From: Mytilus trossulus
Lineage: Eukaryota; Mollusca; Bivalvia; Mytilida; Mytilidae
Length of the DNA stretch: 64,000 nucleotides
NCBI RefSeq assembly: GCF_036588685.1
Contig: NC_086381.1
Coordinates: 55,365,431 to 55,429,430, forward strand
Direction: 5' to 3'
In this document: positions 46,901-56,231 of the stretch, piece after piece
How the letters are laid out: each line of letters opens with the position of its first letter
Numbering within the stretch: position 1 is the first letter of the stretch
The notes under the pieces: model-generated
Told to the model about the DNA's origin: nothing
Database searches by the model: none
The model's input: only the letters and a program-made list of their open reading frames with translations
Made by a program: the position numbers and the translations under genes

Positions 46901-48780
46901 AACATAACTTTTTTTAAATTATTGCATATGACTTCTTTCAGTCGACTATTTTAGTTGAGATTGCATCATCTTCTGTAGCAGGTAATTGTACACTAGTCTA
47001 GCTTCAAAGTTCTAGAAAGCATAAACTCTTAAATTATACTACAATGTAATACATAACATGACATAAATGATAAAACTGTGAAAACAATGTTGTCCATACA
47101 TGTATCTTCAAAAATTTTACCTTTTGTGTCCACTTGACCATTTTTACAATTTCAGGTCTTGTTTCTGGCCATGCTGATACACTTTTGATAGCAACTGTGT
47201 CCGCCAGTCTCTTGATATACTTTTCTTGTTTCGCATCTATTTGCCTGTGTACAAAAAAATCCCTTTGATTAAACATCTTGAACTGATAGTACTTTCAATA
47301 GTTTCTTCACAGATTTTTTTTGTGTACATATACTTGATTTGCATAGGTTTTTTTCAATAAATTTTTTTATCAGGTTTAAAGTATGATTGCATTGTGAAAA
47401 CGAATATTTCATCAATAAAATTCCAGTCAGATATTCTCATGAATATTTTTTTTATATAGATACAAATTTTATTAAGTCTATTACAGATTTTTTGTAGGCA
47501 AGATGTTTCAACTAAGCCTGAGGCACTACACAGGCATCAAAAGGCGTCATTATGGAGTTAAGTGACAATGCCTACAATTTGGTCATGTGGTGATTCAACT
47601 TAGTACTGTATCCTGGAACTGGCATATAATTGACAGCTTGAAAGGCTACTTAATTTTTTCGCTAATGACTGAGAAGGGGTCAAAGTAAAAAATCATAATA
47701 CTCATAAATTATAGCATTAGTTTAAACTTATTTATTTATAGTGGATTGGGAAACAAGTTATTGCAAAGTTCTTATATTAATCCCTCTCCACTTTGCTGGA
47801 GAGAGTGCTGCCTAAATGTAGCGGCATTAGCATCCACTTTTTCAAAATGTACAAGGGTGTCTGTTATGTGCAAGAGATATGGCTCTCTCTTAACACAGGT
47901 CAGTCATTTCTCATCACCTTCCGATGGATTATCATCATTTCTCAAGACCATACTAGCAAATGGTGTTGGGGGAGAGCCGAAAATTCAGTCCCTGAAATTT
48001 TCCCCCCGTAACGGAGATTGAACCAGGAACTTTAGTGTTAGTAGTTTGATCCACTAACCACTGTATGTATGTACTGGTAAATGCCTCCGATATCCGAAGA
48101 ACCCCTCGAAAACTGCGAGGGTACAGTGGCATCCATGTACACTCCCTATCGGGATTAATGGAGATGTGTCACTAACGTATATTTATACGACAATTATTTT
48201 TAAAGGACAATTCAATCCCCACCCAACACAAAGGGAGTGCTAGGACACTGGGAAGTCTGTTATTATGGTGGAGGAAGCCGAAGTACTCGGAGAGAACCAC
48301 CGGGTCACTCGGTGGAAACAGAAAAACCAGAGAGATATCAGACGATTGATCTCCAGGTCAAAGTAGGGGACACCTTTGACCAACCGCTCAAAGTAGGGGA
48401 CACCTTTGACCAACCAAGGCCCCCACTACACCACGGCTTTCATAAATAACTTATAGAAATAGAAGTCTCAGCATCATTATCAGTAGTCCAAATAATTATG
48501 ATGATTTAGAAGGCTATTTTGTATTTTTGTTTTGATGCCTTCTTGACGACGTAAGGCGTCAAAGAAAAAAATATAATAGACTTTCAAGATGTCATAATTC
48601 ATTTAATTATTTGGACTAGTGCAACTGGGGATTAAAAATGAAAGTGAAAATTATAGAAGTTATAACTATCATGACTGTTGAATGACAATTTTTTTTCATG
48701 CATCTGGATGTAACTTATTTGAGAATAATAAAAAAACAAAAATAATCTTACTCAAAAAGTTTCTTTGTGTCTGTATCCAT
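34902..48780 (-). CDS. CNDP2: Cytosolic non-specific dipeptidase, complete gene, 14 coding exons
   Basis: Metallopeptidase of family M20 that hydrolyses dipeptides such as Cys-Gly in the cytosol as a homodimer (family knowledge). Coding exons join from 48780 to 34902 as listed separately; they sum to 1428 nt, 475 residues, the length of human CNDP2. Visible motifs: YGHLDVQP with His100 and Asp102; GRGSTDDK with Asp133; [11 protein letters not shown] with catalytic Glu167 and metal ligand Glu168; ISDNYW with Asp196; DLHSGVFGG with His229; DDGAHSQNE with His446. The numbering is one above the human ligands (99, 132, 167, 195, 445). All introns have GT-AG borders and phases are continuous. There is no signal peptide, so it is CNDP2-like rather than a secreted carnosinase. 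The start ATG at 48780 gives [20 protein letters not shown], matching the family N-terminus. The donor of exon 7 lies in a tandem repeat (see findings). Confidence 0.96.
35540..35706 (-). CDS. CNDP2: CNDP2 coding exon 13
   Basis: 167 nt, residues 405-460: [31 protein letters not shown] and DDGAHSQNE with the last metal ligand His446. The donor GTAAGT follows 'NYING'. Confidence 0.96.
36166..36455 (-). repeat. Inverted copy of ATGCCCC repeat in CNDP2 intron 12
   Basis: The reverse-complement counterpart of 15929-16386, e.g. 'ttctatgttcagtggaccgt' and 'atcaaaaactacctcgacca'. Near its end 'aaatggggcataa' is duplicated. Confidence 0.65.
36482..36567 (-). CDS. CNDP2: CNDP2 coding exon 12
   Basis: 86 nt, residues 376-404 plus one base: '[17 protein letters not shown]' and 'AGRNAMKT'. 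Confidence 0.95.
37167..37338 (-). CDS. CNDP2: CNDP2 coding exon 11
   Basis: 172 nt, residues 319-375 plus two bases: [18 protein letters not shown] and [17 protein letters not shown]. The return to the catalytic domain includes the conserved Arg of 'SIRLVP'. Confidence 0.95.
38218..38317 (-). CDS. CNDP2: CNDP2 coding exon 10
   Basis: 100 nt, residues 286-318 plus one base of Gly319. '[13 protein letters not shown]' corresponds to the conserved HRWRYPSLS motif of the family. Confidence 0.93.
38832..38976 (-). CDS. CNDP2: CNDP2 coding exon 9
   Basis: 145 nt, residues 237-285: [31 protein letters not shown]. Part of the lid/dimerisation domain. Confidence 0.93.
39280..39412 (-). repeat. Inverted dispersed repeat in CNDP2 intron 8
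   Basis: 'gctttgctcattgttgaagg' and 'tctcattggcaatcatacca' are the reverse complement of the 21317-21612 family. Confidence 0.6.
39593..39667 (-). CDS. CNDP2: CNDP2 coding exon 8
   Basis: 75 nt; completes Arg212 and runs to Val237 (split). GICYFFLEV and [12 protein letters not shown]; His229 matches the His of the dimer-swapped lid domain that reaches the partner active site. Confidence 0.93.
40890..41085. repeat. Dispersed repeat next to the exon 7 array
   Basis: A diverged second copy of 2020-2215. It abuts the 27-bp donor array at 41090. Confidence 0.45.
41090..41224 (-). repeat. Five-copy 27-bp repeat spanning a 5' splice site
   Basis: The plus-strand unit is 'ggagaacttacctcaatcca' plus 'tatgtaa'. 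Copies lie at 41090-41116, 41117-41143, 41144-41170, 41171-41197 and 41198-41224. They are identical except that the fourth has 'cttaact' for 'cttacct', which changes the minus-strand donor GT to TT. Read on the minus strand, each unit is 16 bases of exon 7 plus 11 bases of intron. Confidence 0.95.
41209..41282 (-). CDS. CNDP2: CNDP2 coding exon 7 (donor in tandem array)
   Basis: 74 nt, residues 188-211 plus two bases of Arg212: '[14 protein letters not shown]' with metal ligand Asp196, then 'CITYGL'. The functional donor is the exon-proximal one, AG|GTAAGT (GT at 41207-41208). The last 16 exon bases and first 11 intron bases form a 27-bp unit repeated four more times downstream. Using any later donor would read AGG TAA, a stop right after Arg212. 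Confidence 0.92.
41863..41943 (-). CDS. CNDP2: CNDP2 coding exon 6
   Basis: 81 nt, residues 161-187. [13 protein letters not shown] holds the catalytic base Glu167 and the metal ligand Glu168. Confidence 0.95.
42356..42430 (-). CDS. CNDP2: CNDP2 coding exon 5
   Basis: 75 nt, residues 136-160, '[14 protein letters not shown]' and 'QDIPINIK'. The 3.2-kb intron before it contains a hAT-like element and a long repeat. Confidence 0.93.
42605..42735 (-). repeat. Inverted dispersed repeat in CNDP2 intron 4
   Basis: 'gccttttatagctgactatg' and 'tctcttgtggagagtatcat' match the 21317-21612 family inverted. Confidence 0.55.
43097..44216. mobile_element. hAT-like element in CNDP2 intron 4
   Basis: A 1120-bp element with ends CAGGGGTTAAAAA and TTTTTAACCCCTG, flanked by the direct repeat CTAAT (43092-43096 and 44217-44221). 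CAGGG-type ends are typical of hAT transposons, although their duplications are usually 8 bp. Subterminal 'actagccc'/'gggctagt' motifs recur at both ends. The interior (about 43570-43980) follows a TTTTAG acceptor-like site and has a GC content and local frame ('[17 protein letters not shown]') like an exon, but it is interrupted by stops. It may be a worn transposase or captured gene fragment; no identity is assigned. Confidence 0.6.
44348..45205 (+). repeat. Repeat of the 14.2-kb family in CNDP2 intron 4
   Basis: It starts 'tgtcgagccttcgactttag' with a 'cggcggcggcggcg' run and ends 'gcgagacactgggttccgcg' plus 'gaaccctta'. Three to four internal 'tctgtggttaaa' units are visible. Confidence 0.75.
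45624..45704 (-). CDS. CNDP2: CNDP2 coding exon 4
   Basis: 81 nt, residues 109-135. 'DDGWDTEPF' and '[10 protein letters not shown]'; Asp133 bridges the two metal ions in the family. Confidence 0.95.
46363..46533 (-). CDS. CNDP2: CNDP2 coding exon 3
   Basis: 171 nt, residues 52-108. It includes '[14 protein letters not shown]' and the first active-site motif YGHLDVQPA with metal ligand His100 and Asp102. Confidence 0.95.
47121..47244 (-). CDS. CNDP2: CNDP2 coding exon 2
   Basis: 124 nt after TACACAG, ending AAG|GTAAAA. It encodes Glu10 (split) to Lys51, including '[13 protein letters not shown]', a conserved N-terminal motif of the family. Confidence 0.93.
47751..48066 (-). mobile_element. 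tRNA-derived SINE, copy in CNDP2 intron 1
   Basis: On the minus strand a tRNA-like head has 'tagtggttagtgga' (A-box-like) and CCTGGTTCAATC (B box, plus positions near 48015-48026). The body and tail match 61553-61864, including 'ggcagcactc' and 'gagggattaatataag'. Both promoter boxes are slightly worn. Confidence 0.7.
48082..48430. repeat. Unclassified GC-richer repeat
   Basis: Contains 'ggtggaggaagccgaagtac' and 'cggagagaaccaccgggtca'; part of it recurs near 42103 ('ggtggaggaagccatagtgc'). A 30-bp unit with 'aaagtaggggacacctttga' is tandemly duplicated at about 48357-48415. Confidence 0.45.
48482..48622. mobile_element. Small MITE/fold-back in CNDP2 intron 1
   Basis: The ends 'tagtccaaataatta' and 'taattatttggacta' are inverted over 15 bp. 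The centre holds a second palindrome, 'gatgccttcttgacgacgta' followed by 'aggcgtca'. Confidence 0.6.
48752..48780 (-). CDS. CNDP2: CNDP2 coding exon 1
   Basis: 29 nt encoding MDTDTKKLF plus two bases of Glu10; donor GTAAGA. Any upstream 5' UTR exon is not resolved. Confidence 0.85.
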
Positions 48781-48837
48781 GATGACAGAAGGGATTGATA
48801 CTGGGTGGGAAAGTGTTCTCACTATCTGCAGATTGAC

Positions 48838-48843
48838 CACGTG
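48838..48843. promoter_or_regulatory. E-box upstream of CNDP2
   Basis: CACGTG about 58 nt upstream of the CNDP2 ATG (minus-strand context TCACGTGGTC). It resembles E-boxes bound by bHLH-zip factors; function is inferred. Confidence 0.3.
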
Positions 48844-49019
48844 ATTTTTTGTACGGATCTGACTAATGACCAAAGTACAAGTTTTTTAACTTGTGTGCGA
48901 GCACATCCATATAAGTGATTTAAGATCATTATGGTCTCTTCAGTAAAACAAATTTTATTGGAGGGAACTTTTAACTACATAATCACGAATAGAAAGAATT
49001 CTATAGTTTCTTGCAGTTG

Positions 49020-49145
49020 CAGCTTTGCGCCGAAAACGTCATTTCCGCCCGCACATACGGGCACCTTGTAAAAGATGGTGGCCAACTTGTCGCAGCAAAG
49101 TTTGCGGCTTTGATAACAAAATTTTCCAAAATCTAGATTAGGTAC
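49020..49145. promoter_or_regulatory. Candidate divergent promoter
   Basis: A GC-richer island in AT-rich DNA with an ACGTCATTTCCG block (CRE/ETS-like) at about 49034-49047 and AAGATGGTGGCC (YY1-like, about 49071-49082) on the plus strand. It lies about 240-300 bp upstream of the CNDP2 ATG. A plus-strand AG|GTAC donor-like site near 49139 could end a 5' UTR exon of a divergent transcript, possibly PHRF1, but this link is a guess. Confidence 0.35.
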
Positions 49146-49149
49146 ACAT

Positions 49150-50582
49150 GAATACATTGTTTTAAAACAAAAAAGTAAATATCTACGCACAGTAATCAAA
49201 AGGATTTCATCAAACATTACTTTACCAACCATTTTCGGTTGATTTCCCTGCACATTTTTTAGTGCTGCATGCATAAAATTTGTGTATATTCTCGTCAAAA
49301 ATGTGTGTAAATGCTATTAGATGAATCATTGATGTATTCATAATATGTGGTGATAGTTGAATATTATAGATCCTTGCAATTATATGATGCTCTGAAATCA
49401 AAATGAGCATCATGCATTCGTTGTAATGTAGAGTGTTAATTAATCTTCTTATTGTCATATTGGTGTGTCTTTGTCGATGGACAATATTGCCTTACTGGTA
49501 ATCCAAATGACATCAACTTGGGTAGGAATGCCTTTTACCATTAAATGTCAAACGGTCATTTCTGCTATTGTAAGCGTCAAATTGGTTAATATTTTACTGT
49601 GTCAAATATCCTGATCGTGATTGGTCAGAGCCTGATCGAGGTCTCAAAAATTAACGTAACCATCAGTTTTTTTGTCCTTTCCCCTTAAAGAAAGCGTACA
49701 TTTTATCCTCATGCATCAAAATAAGTTAACGTCATTTACCGTTTTCTTCATGAAGGTACGTATACCCCCATTAAGACCCTCATCAATGAATACAAACAAT
49801 AAATAGCTTTAGTAAAGGTGCATTGATAGCTTATCAATATTCTTGCTACTTTCATTTATCATAGTGCATGTAGTACTAAAATATTTAAATGTGAAAAATA
49901 TTTTCCTTAGTGGTCAATACAACCTTTAGCTATTTGCTATTTTAGAACATTTAAACCTATGGTGAATAAAGAGAGATAACTCTGATTGTTATATACATTT
50001 GTAATTAACATTTTCTATTACTGTAAGTGTAATAAGCATTGCTGAGTAAATAATCAGTAATGATTTTAATCCAGTACAATTGCGCTGTATCCTATCAGCA
50101 AAATTAAGCTATAAATTTGCACAGTAAAGATAAAAATATGTTTTCTCCAGTTATCATTATCAATATATATTTAAACAAGTAATTTGTATTCTGGTATTTT
50201 ACCTTCGGGAATTGGTTAATAACAACATGAGATAAAAAAAGTTTTTCTTTTGTGATTATATTAAGGACATAGATATAAAAAATGTACCTCACCCTCTTCT
50301 TGATTTAATCTTAGGACTGGTTAGCAGCCTTCACGCTTAACTTTTGAGTCCACAAGCTAGACGCTCATTTTTTGAAAGTTTTAGTTGGATCCTGTTGGCT
50401 TGTAGAGAAGAATTTTACAAGCCCAAGAGCAATTTTACAACCAATGCCGTAGGACTTGTGGTTAAGCATGAAGGCTGGGTTAGGCTGTTCACAATTGGGT
50501 AAAAGTTCTAATTTTCAAATAGAGGTGTTTTTTTCTGTTGCAGTTTCCACCCTTACAAAATGATTACTTGTTCTGATTTAAG
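49150..50582. other. Intergenic, no recognised gene
   Basis: AT-rich; the small frames here have no family resemblance. 49600-49720 is slightly GC-richer, without a clear motif. Confidence 0.35.
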
Positions 50583-50741
50583 AAATAATTGATGCAAGCT
50601 ATACTTTATTGTAGTTTTAACATGGGTAGGCATTAAATTCGTGATTATTTTTTCCTAAGCGATAGTGAGGGCCAAAATAACTCGAATATAATGCCTACCC
50701 ATGTCAAAACTACAATAAAGTATAGCTTGCATCAATTATTT
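50583..50741. mobile_element. Fold-back MITE, ~52-bp near-perfect arms
   Basis: The left arm from 50583 ('aataattgatgcaagctata' through 'acatgggtaggcatta') and right arm 50689-50741 are complementary over about 52 bp with one mismatch. The loop includes 'cctaagcgatagtgagggcc'. A solo left arm lies at 12137-12215. Confidence 0.8.
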
Positions 50742-51165
50742 TGATTCTGAATAGGACAATTAAGGTAATTTCTATGTCCGATAAGTATAAGTGTAAAAGC
50801 GTTTGTGTAGGCTCTTCCATGAACCTCCCTTTTTTGTTTGTAAAGAAGCAAATGGCTGGCACTGTGATTTTTCAGAGGGAGGAGTTTGAACAGTCAGCAT
50901 GAACGGTTGTACTATCTAGGTCAGATATGTCAATTTCAGAATGCAACACATTAGTCATAATGAATGAATTAGTAACATCATGTGCACCATTAAAGAGTTT
51001 TAAAGTTAAGGAAATATATTAAGTGCATGATAATTTGATAAAATTCATTATTCTTAAGAAGTCAATATACGCATGTGCAAACAAATTTTATTGGATTTAG
51101 AGCATGGGTTTGTTCACAAAGCGAAAGAAGCACATCATATTAGAATTTCCAATTATAATTTTTTA

Positions 51166-51704
51166 GCTCACCTGTCCCGAAGGGACAAGTGAGCTTATGC
51201 CATCACTTGGCGTCCGTCGTCGTCCGTCATCTGTCGTCGTAAACTATTCAAGAATCTTCTCCTCTGAAACTACTGGGCCAAATACTTTCAAACTTTAACT
51301 GAATGTTAGGGTATCTAATTTATAAATTGTATCCGAAATTTTGATCTATCAACAAACATGGTCACCATTGCTAAAAATAGAACATAGGGGTCAAATGCAG
51401 TTTTTGGCTTATAACTCAAAAACCAAAGCATTTAGAGCATATCTGACAAAGGGTAATATTGTTTATCAGGTCAAGATCTATCTGCCCTGAAATTTTCAGA
51501 TGAATCAGACAACCCGTTGTTGGGTTGCTGCCCCTGAATTGGTAATTTTAAGGAAATTTTGCTGTTTTTGGTTATTATCTTGAATATTATTATAGATAGA
51601 GATAAACTGTAAACAGGAATAATGTTCAGCAAAGTAAGATTTACAAATAAGTCAACATGACTGAAATGGTCAGTTGACCCCTTTAGGAGTTATTGCCCTT
51701 TATA
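51166..51704 (+). mobile_element. AGCTCACC-family repeat, left part
   Basis: It begins 'tttagctcacctgtcccgaa' with the palindromic end and 'cgtccgtcgtcgtccgtc', then one monomer inverted relative to most of 26291-31317. It is interrupted at 'gccctttata' by the insertion 51705-54774. Confidence 0.75.
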
Positions 51705-52193
51705 CAGTACACCCAGAGAGTATGTAATCGCGAACTCTAATCACCGATTTCCGTGTGTAGCGGATTGACACTCGAATCACGGATTATACTCCCAATTTCC
51801 TCCAAAGATTCTCTCCCAACACCGAGTGGCTGTTAATTGGTTTATTGCCCATCGCATGAACTGAAAATTAATGACGCGTTACAACATCATCGGATTAGCC
51901 AGATTTATTACCTTTGTACATTTAATCGATCTTGATTGCACCTGTGTTCTTTAAAATACGGTATTTAAATGTCATTTCATTGTCAGATAAAAGTGTGACA
52001 TTTTTATTAAAATAAGATAATTATTTTTGTATGTATATGCCCATGTCATTGTTTTATGACAGGCAACGTACAACGTATAAAATACGAATAAAACACTTAT
52101 TTTGTATTTTCATTATCGTCCGATCCGGTCATAATTTTTGTTTTTTCAACAAAGATGATTTTACCACAATCAGTACCTTTTATGACCTACTCA

Positions 52194-52375
52194 GTGAGCA
52201 ATATTCGGTTCATTAATAGTTCAATATTATATAATTAATATCAACTGACTTAAATCAAAATGATGTTTTTACGGTTATATGTATGAGCAATATTCGGTTC
52301 ATTAATAGTTCAATATTATATAATTAATATCAACTGGCTTAAAACAGAATGATGTTTTTACGGTTATATGTTCAA
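52194..52375 (+). repeat. 90-bp tandem duplication
   Basis: 'gagcaatattcggttcatta' to 'gtttttacggttatatgt' occurs twice in a row, with about four differences. Confidence 0.85.
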
Positions 52376-53689
52376 TCTAAATTAAACCCAAGAGTTAATT
52401 TATCAGATCAACAAGTGAACTCTGTTTAATACTTTCAATTTATTTTGAAATGTAAAATATTATGTTTCACTACCTCGGTAGATTACCGACTTGAAATATT
52501 TGAATTTAAAAAAGAAACTGTAAAGTGACAAATAGTTTTGTATGTATGCAATGTGGCAGCCCTTTATTCATAAATACTGAGATACATTCGCCGCCTAGAC
52601 ACAACACAATAATCACAACCTTATTTATTTATATGGAGAAAAAAATCTTGTGTTTTTTTATCCGTAATGATCTGTTATTGATCTTTAATTCTTTAAAATA
52701 AAATTGGATTAGCGCAATCCGTCCATATTTTACTGCTTGTTAAAATCCTCGGCAAAATATAAATAGAAGTATTTCAACAATTTATAAAATAGAATATTGA
52801 AATGAAATTATATCGTATTTCACGAAAGAAATATGTAAAAAAAAAATTGGATCAGATTTTTACGATATCGACAAATTTTCACAGAGGATCTCTACCAACG
52901 CCCATCAGGAACTGAAATACATGCATCCTGTTTTCATCTACCATTTATAATATATAGTGTTGACTATGGACGTATAAATAATGTCCGGTTTTATGTCCTC
53001 TGTTGACTGAGAAACGTAAAAATAAAAGACTGATGTTGGTTTAATCAGAAAAGGACTATAATTTAGAATCCGGTTAATCAATTGTAAAAGGACCTTCTAG
53101 AACCTCAATCTTAACGCACACACATTTATGTCAATTTTTTACAAAGCAAGTTTAAACCTTGTTGAATGAACTTTCCCACGGTTATCCAGAATGGTCACCT
53201 GAGTTTACTGTTACATGATACTATTTCCCGCCAAATAAAAATCTCGTGGACAAAATTGATGTCACTATTTTTAGCATTCAATATTGTGAGCGAAGTCAAG
53301 TTCAAGTTCAACTACGCACTGTTGATCACTGAGATGCGTATCTTCTTCCCACGGCAATTAATTGCTTTAAAAATATTTAAAGATCACTCTTCTAAATACA
53401 ACACAAAAGTTTACATTCATTGTGCGTAAATGAATATTATGCAACGACCAGTTGATGCAGCTATAGAAGTAATCCTGTTGTAGCCGAAATGTATTATTTA
53501 TCCTAAAGTAATGCTAACAAACCGTGAAGAGAAAATGCCGTAGACTTATTAAGCATAAGGAATAGTGAATAGTATTTTCTTTTTTTCTTGCATATTGCAT
53601 ATACAAGTTTTAAAACGTTATTTTCTTTCTTTCTCACATTTTAAACCTTCAGCGTTAATTTCCATTTATTTTCACGCAAGTATAAAATT

Positions 53690-54022
53690 GAGAATGGAAA
53701 TGGGGAATGTGTCAAAGAGACAACAACCCGACCAAAATAAAAAAACACAACAGCAGAAGGTCACCAACAGGTCTTCAATGTAGCGAGAAATTCCCGCACC
53801 CGGAGGCGTCCTTCAGCTGGCCCCTAAACAAATATATACTAGTTCAGTGATAATGAACGCCATACTAATTTCCAAATTGTACACAAGAAACTAAAATTTA
53901 AATAATACAAGACTAACAAAGGCCAGAGGCTCCTGACTTGGGACAGGCGCAAAAATGCGGCGGGGTTAAACATGTTTGTGAGATCTCAACCCTCCCCCTA
54001 TACCTCTAACCAGTGTAGAAAA
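53690..54022 (+). repeat. SINE-like dispersed repeat
   Basis: 'gagaatggaaatggggaatg', 'gcacccggaggcgtccttca' and 'ggctcctgacttgggacagg' mark a GC-richer repeat. An inverted fragment lies at 59180-59220. It separates two diverged copies of a host segment (53500-53680 against 54170-54330). Confidence 0.6.
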
Positions 54023-54776
54023 GTATGTCTCTTTTCGTAACTTAAGTTATATAAATTACCGATAAAATAAATCGAGATCATAATCAAGTATAGAATTTTT
54101 TTTTATAAAACTTTAATGCAATTGTAAGCATTAACAACAACCTTTTGCTTTTTAAAACTTTTATTTTGTAATCGTAAAATGGAAATTGCTTAGACTTTTT
54201 AGCATAACAGATAGTGAATAATACTTTCTTTTTTACTTGCATAAACAATTTTGAGACCTGTAATTTTTCTTAACACTGCCCTAATTTATTCAGCGTTAGT
54301 CTCTGTTCATTGTTACACAATTATATCTCTTTTAGTAAATTAAATATTTATTAACTGATAAAAAACCGAAGTCAAAATCAAATATAGTTTGTTTTTAAAA
54401 CTTGATTTAAATGTACAGAGTCAGTGCAATTAAAAGAATTAACAACAACGTTTTGATTTTTATTTAATCTTTCAATTGTTTCAAGCAATCAGATATAAAC
54501 TGATAATCAATAGACAGGAAACGCAATTGTTTAATTACATAAGAAATCTCGCATACCTTGACTGTCGCTTGCCGGCATAGATCAGAAGGATTAGGGCAAT
54601 TAATTACCTGGTGTGACACCGCGTCACTCCAGACTGGGAGAGATGTCGCTAATACAATAAACAAAAGGTAACGGATTTACGCGAAAGAGAATTTAGGGAG
54701 TGATGTCGGAGTTTCCTGGTGTCGGTGTATGGAGTATGGGATGGCTTTAACGAAAACTGTACTGTAGTCAATTTTT

Positions 54777-55607
54777 AACCATTTTTCGTAAATCTTAAAA
54801 ATCTTTTACAAAATTCTTCTCCTCTGAAACTACTTGGCCAAATACTTCCAAACTTTAACTGAATGTTCCTTAGGGTATCTAGTTTGTAAATTGTATCCGA
54901 AGTTATGATCTATCAACAAACATGGTCGCCATTGCTAAAAATAGAACATAGGGGTCAAATGCAGTTTTTGGCTTATAACTCAAAAACCAAAGCATTTAGA
55001 GCAAATCTGACCTGGGGTGATATTGTTTTTCAGGTCAAGATCTACAATGTATCTGCCCTGAAATTTTCAGATGAATCAGACAACCTGTTGTTGGGTTGCT
55101 GCCCCTGAATTGATAATTTTAAGGAAATTTTGCTGTTTTTGTTTATTATCTTGAATATAATTATAGATAGAAATAAACTGTAAACAGCAATGATGTTCAG
55201 CAAAGTAAGATCTTCAATTAAGTCAATTTGACCAAAATTGTCAATTGACCCCTTAAGGAGTTATTGCCCTTTAAGGACTTTTTTCGCAATTTGTTCATCA
55301 TGTTGACTTACTTTAAAAAATCTTCTCCTTTGAAACTGCTGTATCAATTTCAGCCAAACTTAGGCTAAATGAGTTTCAGAGTATTTAGTATAAATTTTAT
55401 ATTTTATTTCCTTGTATGTCAAGAAACATAGCTACTATGGCTAAAATAGAACATAGGAGAAAATTATTATTTTTTTTGGCTTTTGAAGAAAATAGGACGA
55501 TCCAAAAAACATTTAAATAAATTGAAAAGCCAAAATAATCATTGATGAGAGATTTAACCAAAAGAATTAAGGTGAGCGATTCAGGCTCTTGAGAGCCTCT
55601 TGTTTTA
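54777..55607 (+). mobile_element. AGCTCACC-family repeat, right part
   Basis: It resumes the host repeat after the insertion and ends with 'ggtgagcgattcaggctctt' plus 'gagagcctc', the same end as at 28437-28469. Confidence 0.75.
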
Positions 55608-56020
55608 TAATCTTACATAAAGTCTAAACATGTTTTACAAAACATATTGTATGGAAATATTAAACTACTGAAAATGTTCCTCCAAGAGATTATAAAAAAA
55701 AATTCCCTGGTGGTTCTTGAAAATGTTGAAGAAATTTGCTGGTCCTAGCTATTTATCTCTATTGAAATAGACCAAATTTGGTCTTTGCAAAATTTTTGGT
55801 GCTCAAAACCTTCGGTCTCACTATTTCAGAACTCTGTAATCCATTATGTCATGATTGTGAATGTTTCTTTGTACTCTCTCAAAGTATGTCATACATGTAC
55901 ATGTATGTAAGTCAATGTTGACAAATAGCAGGGCTTTTTCGACAAACTGAAAATAAAGACATGAAAGATATGGAGTTGATATGACTATTCCTTTTAAAAT
56001 TTATCAATTCTTATATGTAG
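55608..56020. other. Upstream of PHRF1 first coding exon
   Basis: No further exon is recognised. It ends in a TATATGTAG acceptor, so a 5' UTR exon must lie further left. Confidence 0.4.
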
Positions 56021-56231
56021 ATTGAAGTTACCATGGATGCTTTTAAAGATCTGAGAGAATTCTCCCCTCCTGCAGAGGATCTAGACAAGGTGGCTGAAGA
56101 GGTGGATATGGAGGAGGAGGATGAAGACAATTCTGAAGAGGAAAGTGAAGATGACGACGAAGAAGATGACGAAGAAGAAGGTGATGAAGAAGGAGGAGAT
56201 GATGAGGAAGAGGAATTAGGAGAAGATGAAG
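56021..56231 (+). CDS. PHRF1: PHRF1 coding exon 1 (ATG at 56033)
   Basis: The acceptor TATATGTAG precedes 12 nt of 5' UTR, then ATG. It encodes residues 1-66 plus one base, including an almost uninterrupted Asp/Glu tract from about residue 22. Donor AAG|GTATGG. The minus-strand frame opposite (56043-56312) is a shadow. Confidence 0.88.

Larger units (their letters stand above)
51705..54774. mobile_element. 3.07-kb TA-flanked insertion
   Basis: It starts CAGTACACCC and ends ACTGTACTG, with TA outside both ends (51703-51704 and 54775-54776). Removing it restores 'gccctttatagtcaattttt', which is the uninterrupted sequence of other copies of the host repeat (inverted, e.g. 'aaaaattgactataaagggc' near 27815). 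TIR identity is only about 7 bp (CAGTACA). No transposase is seen; the longest frames are under 90 residues. It contains a 90-bp tandem duplication and a nested SINE-like repeat. Confidence 0.7.
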
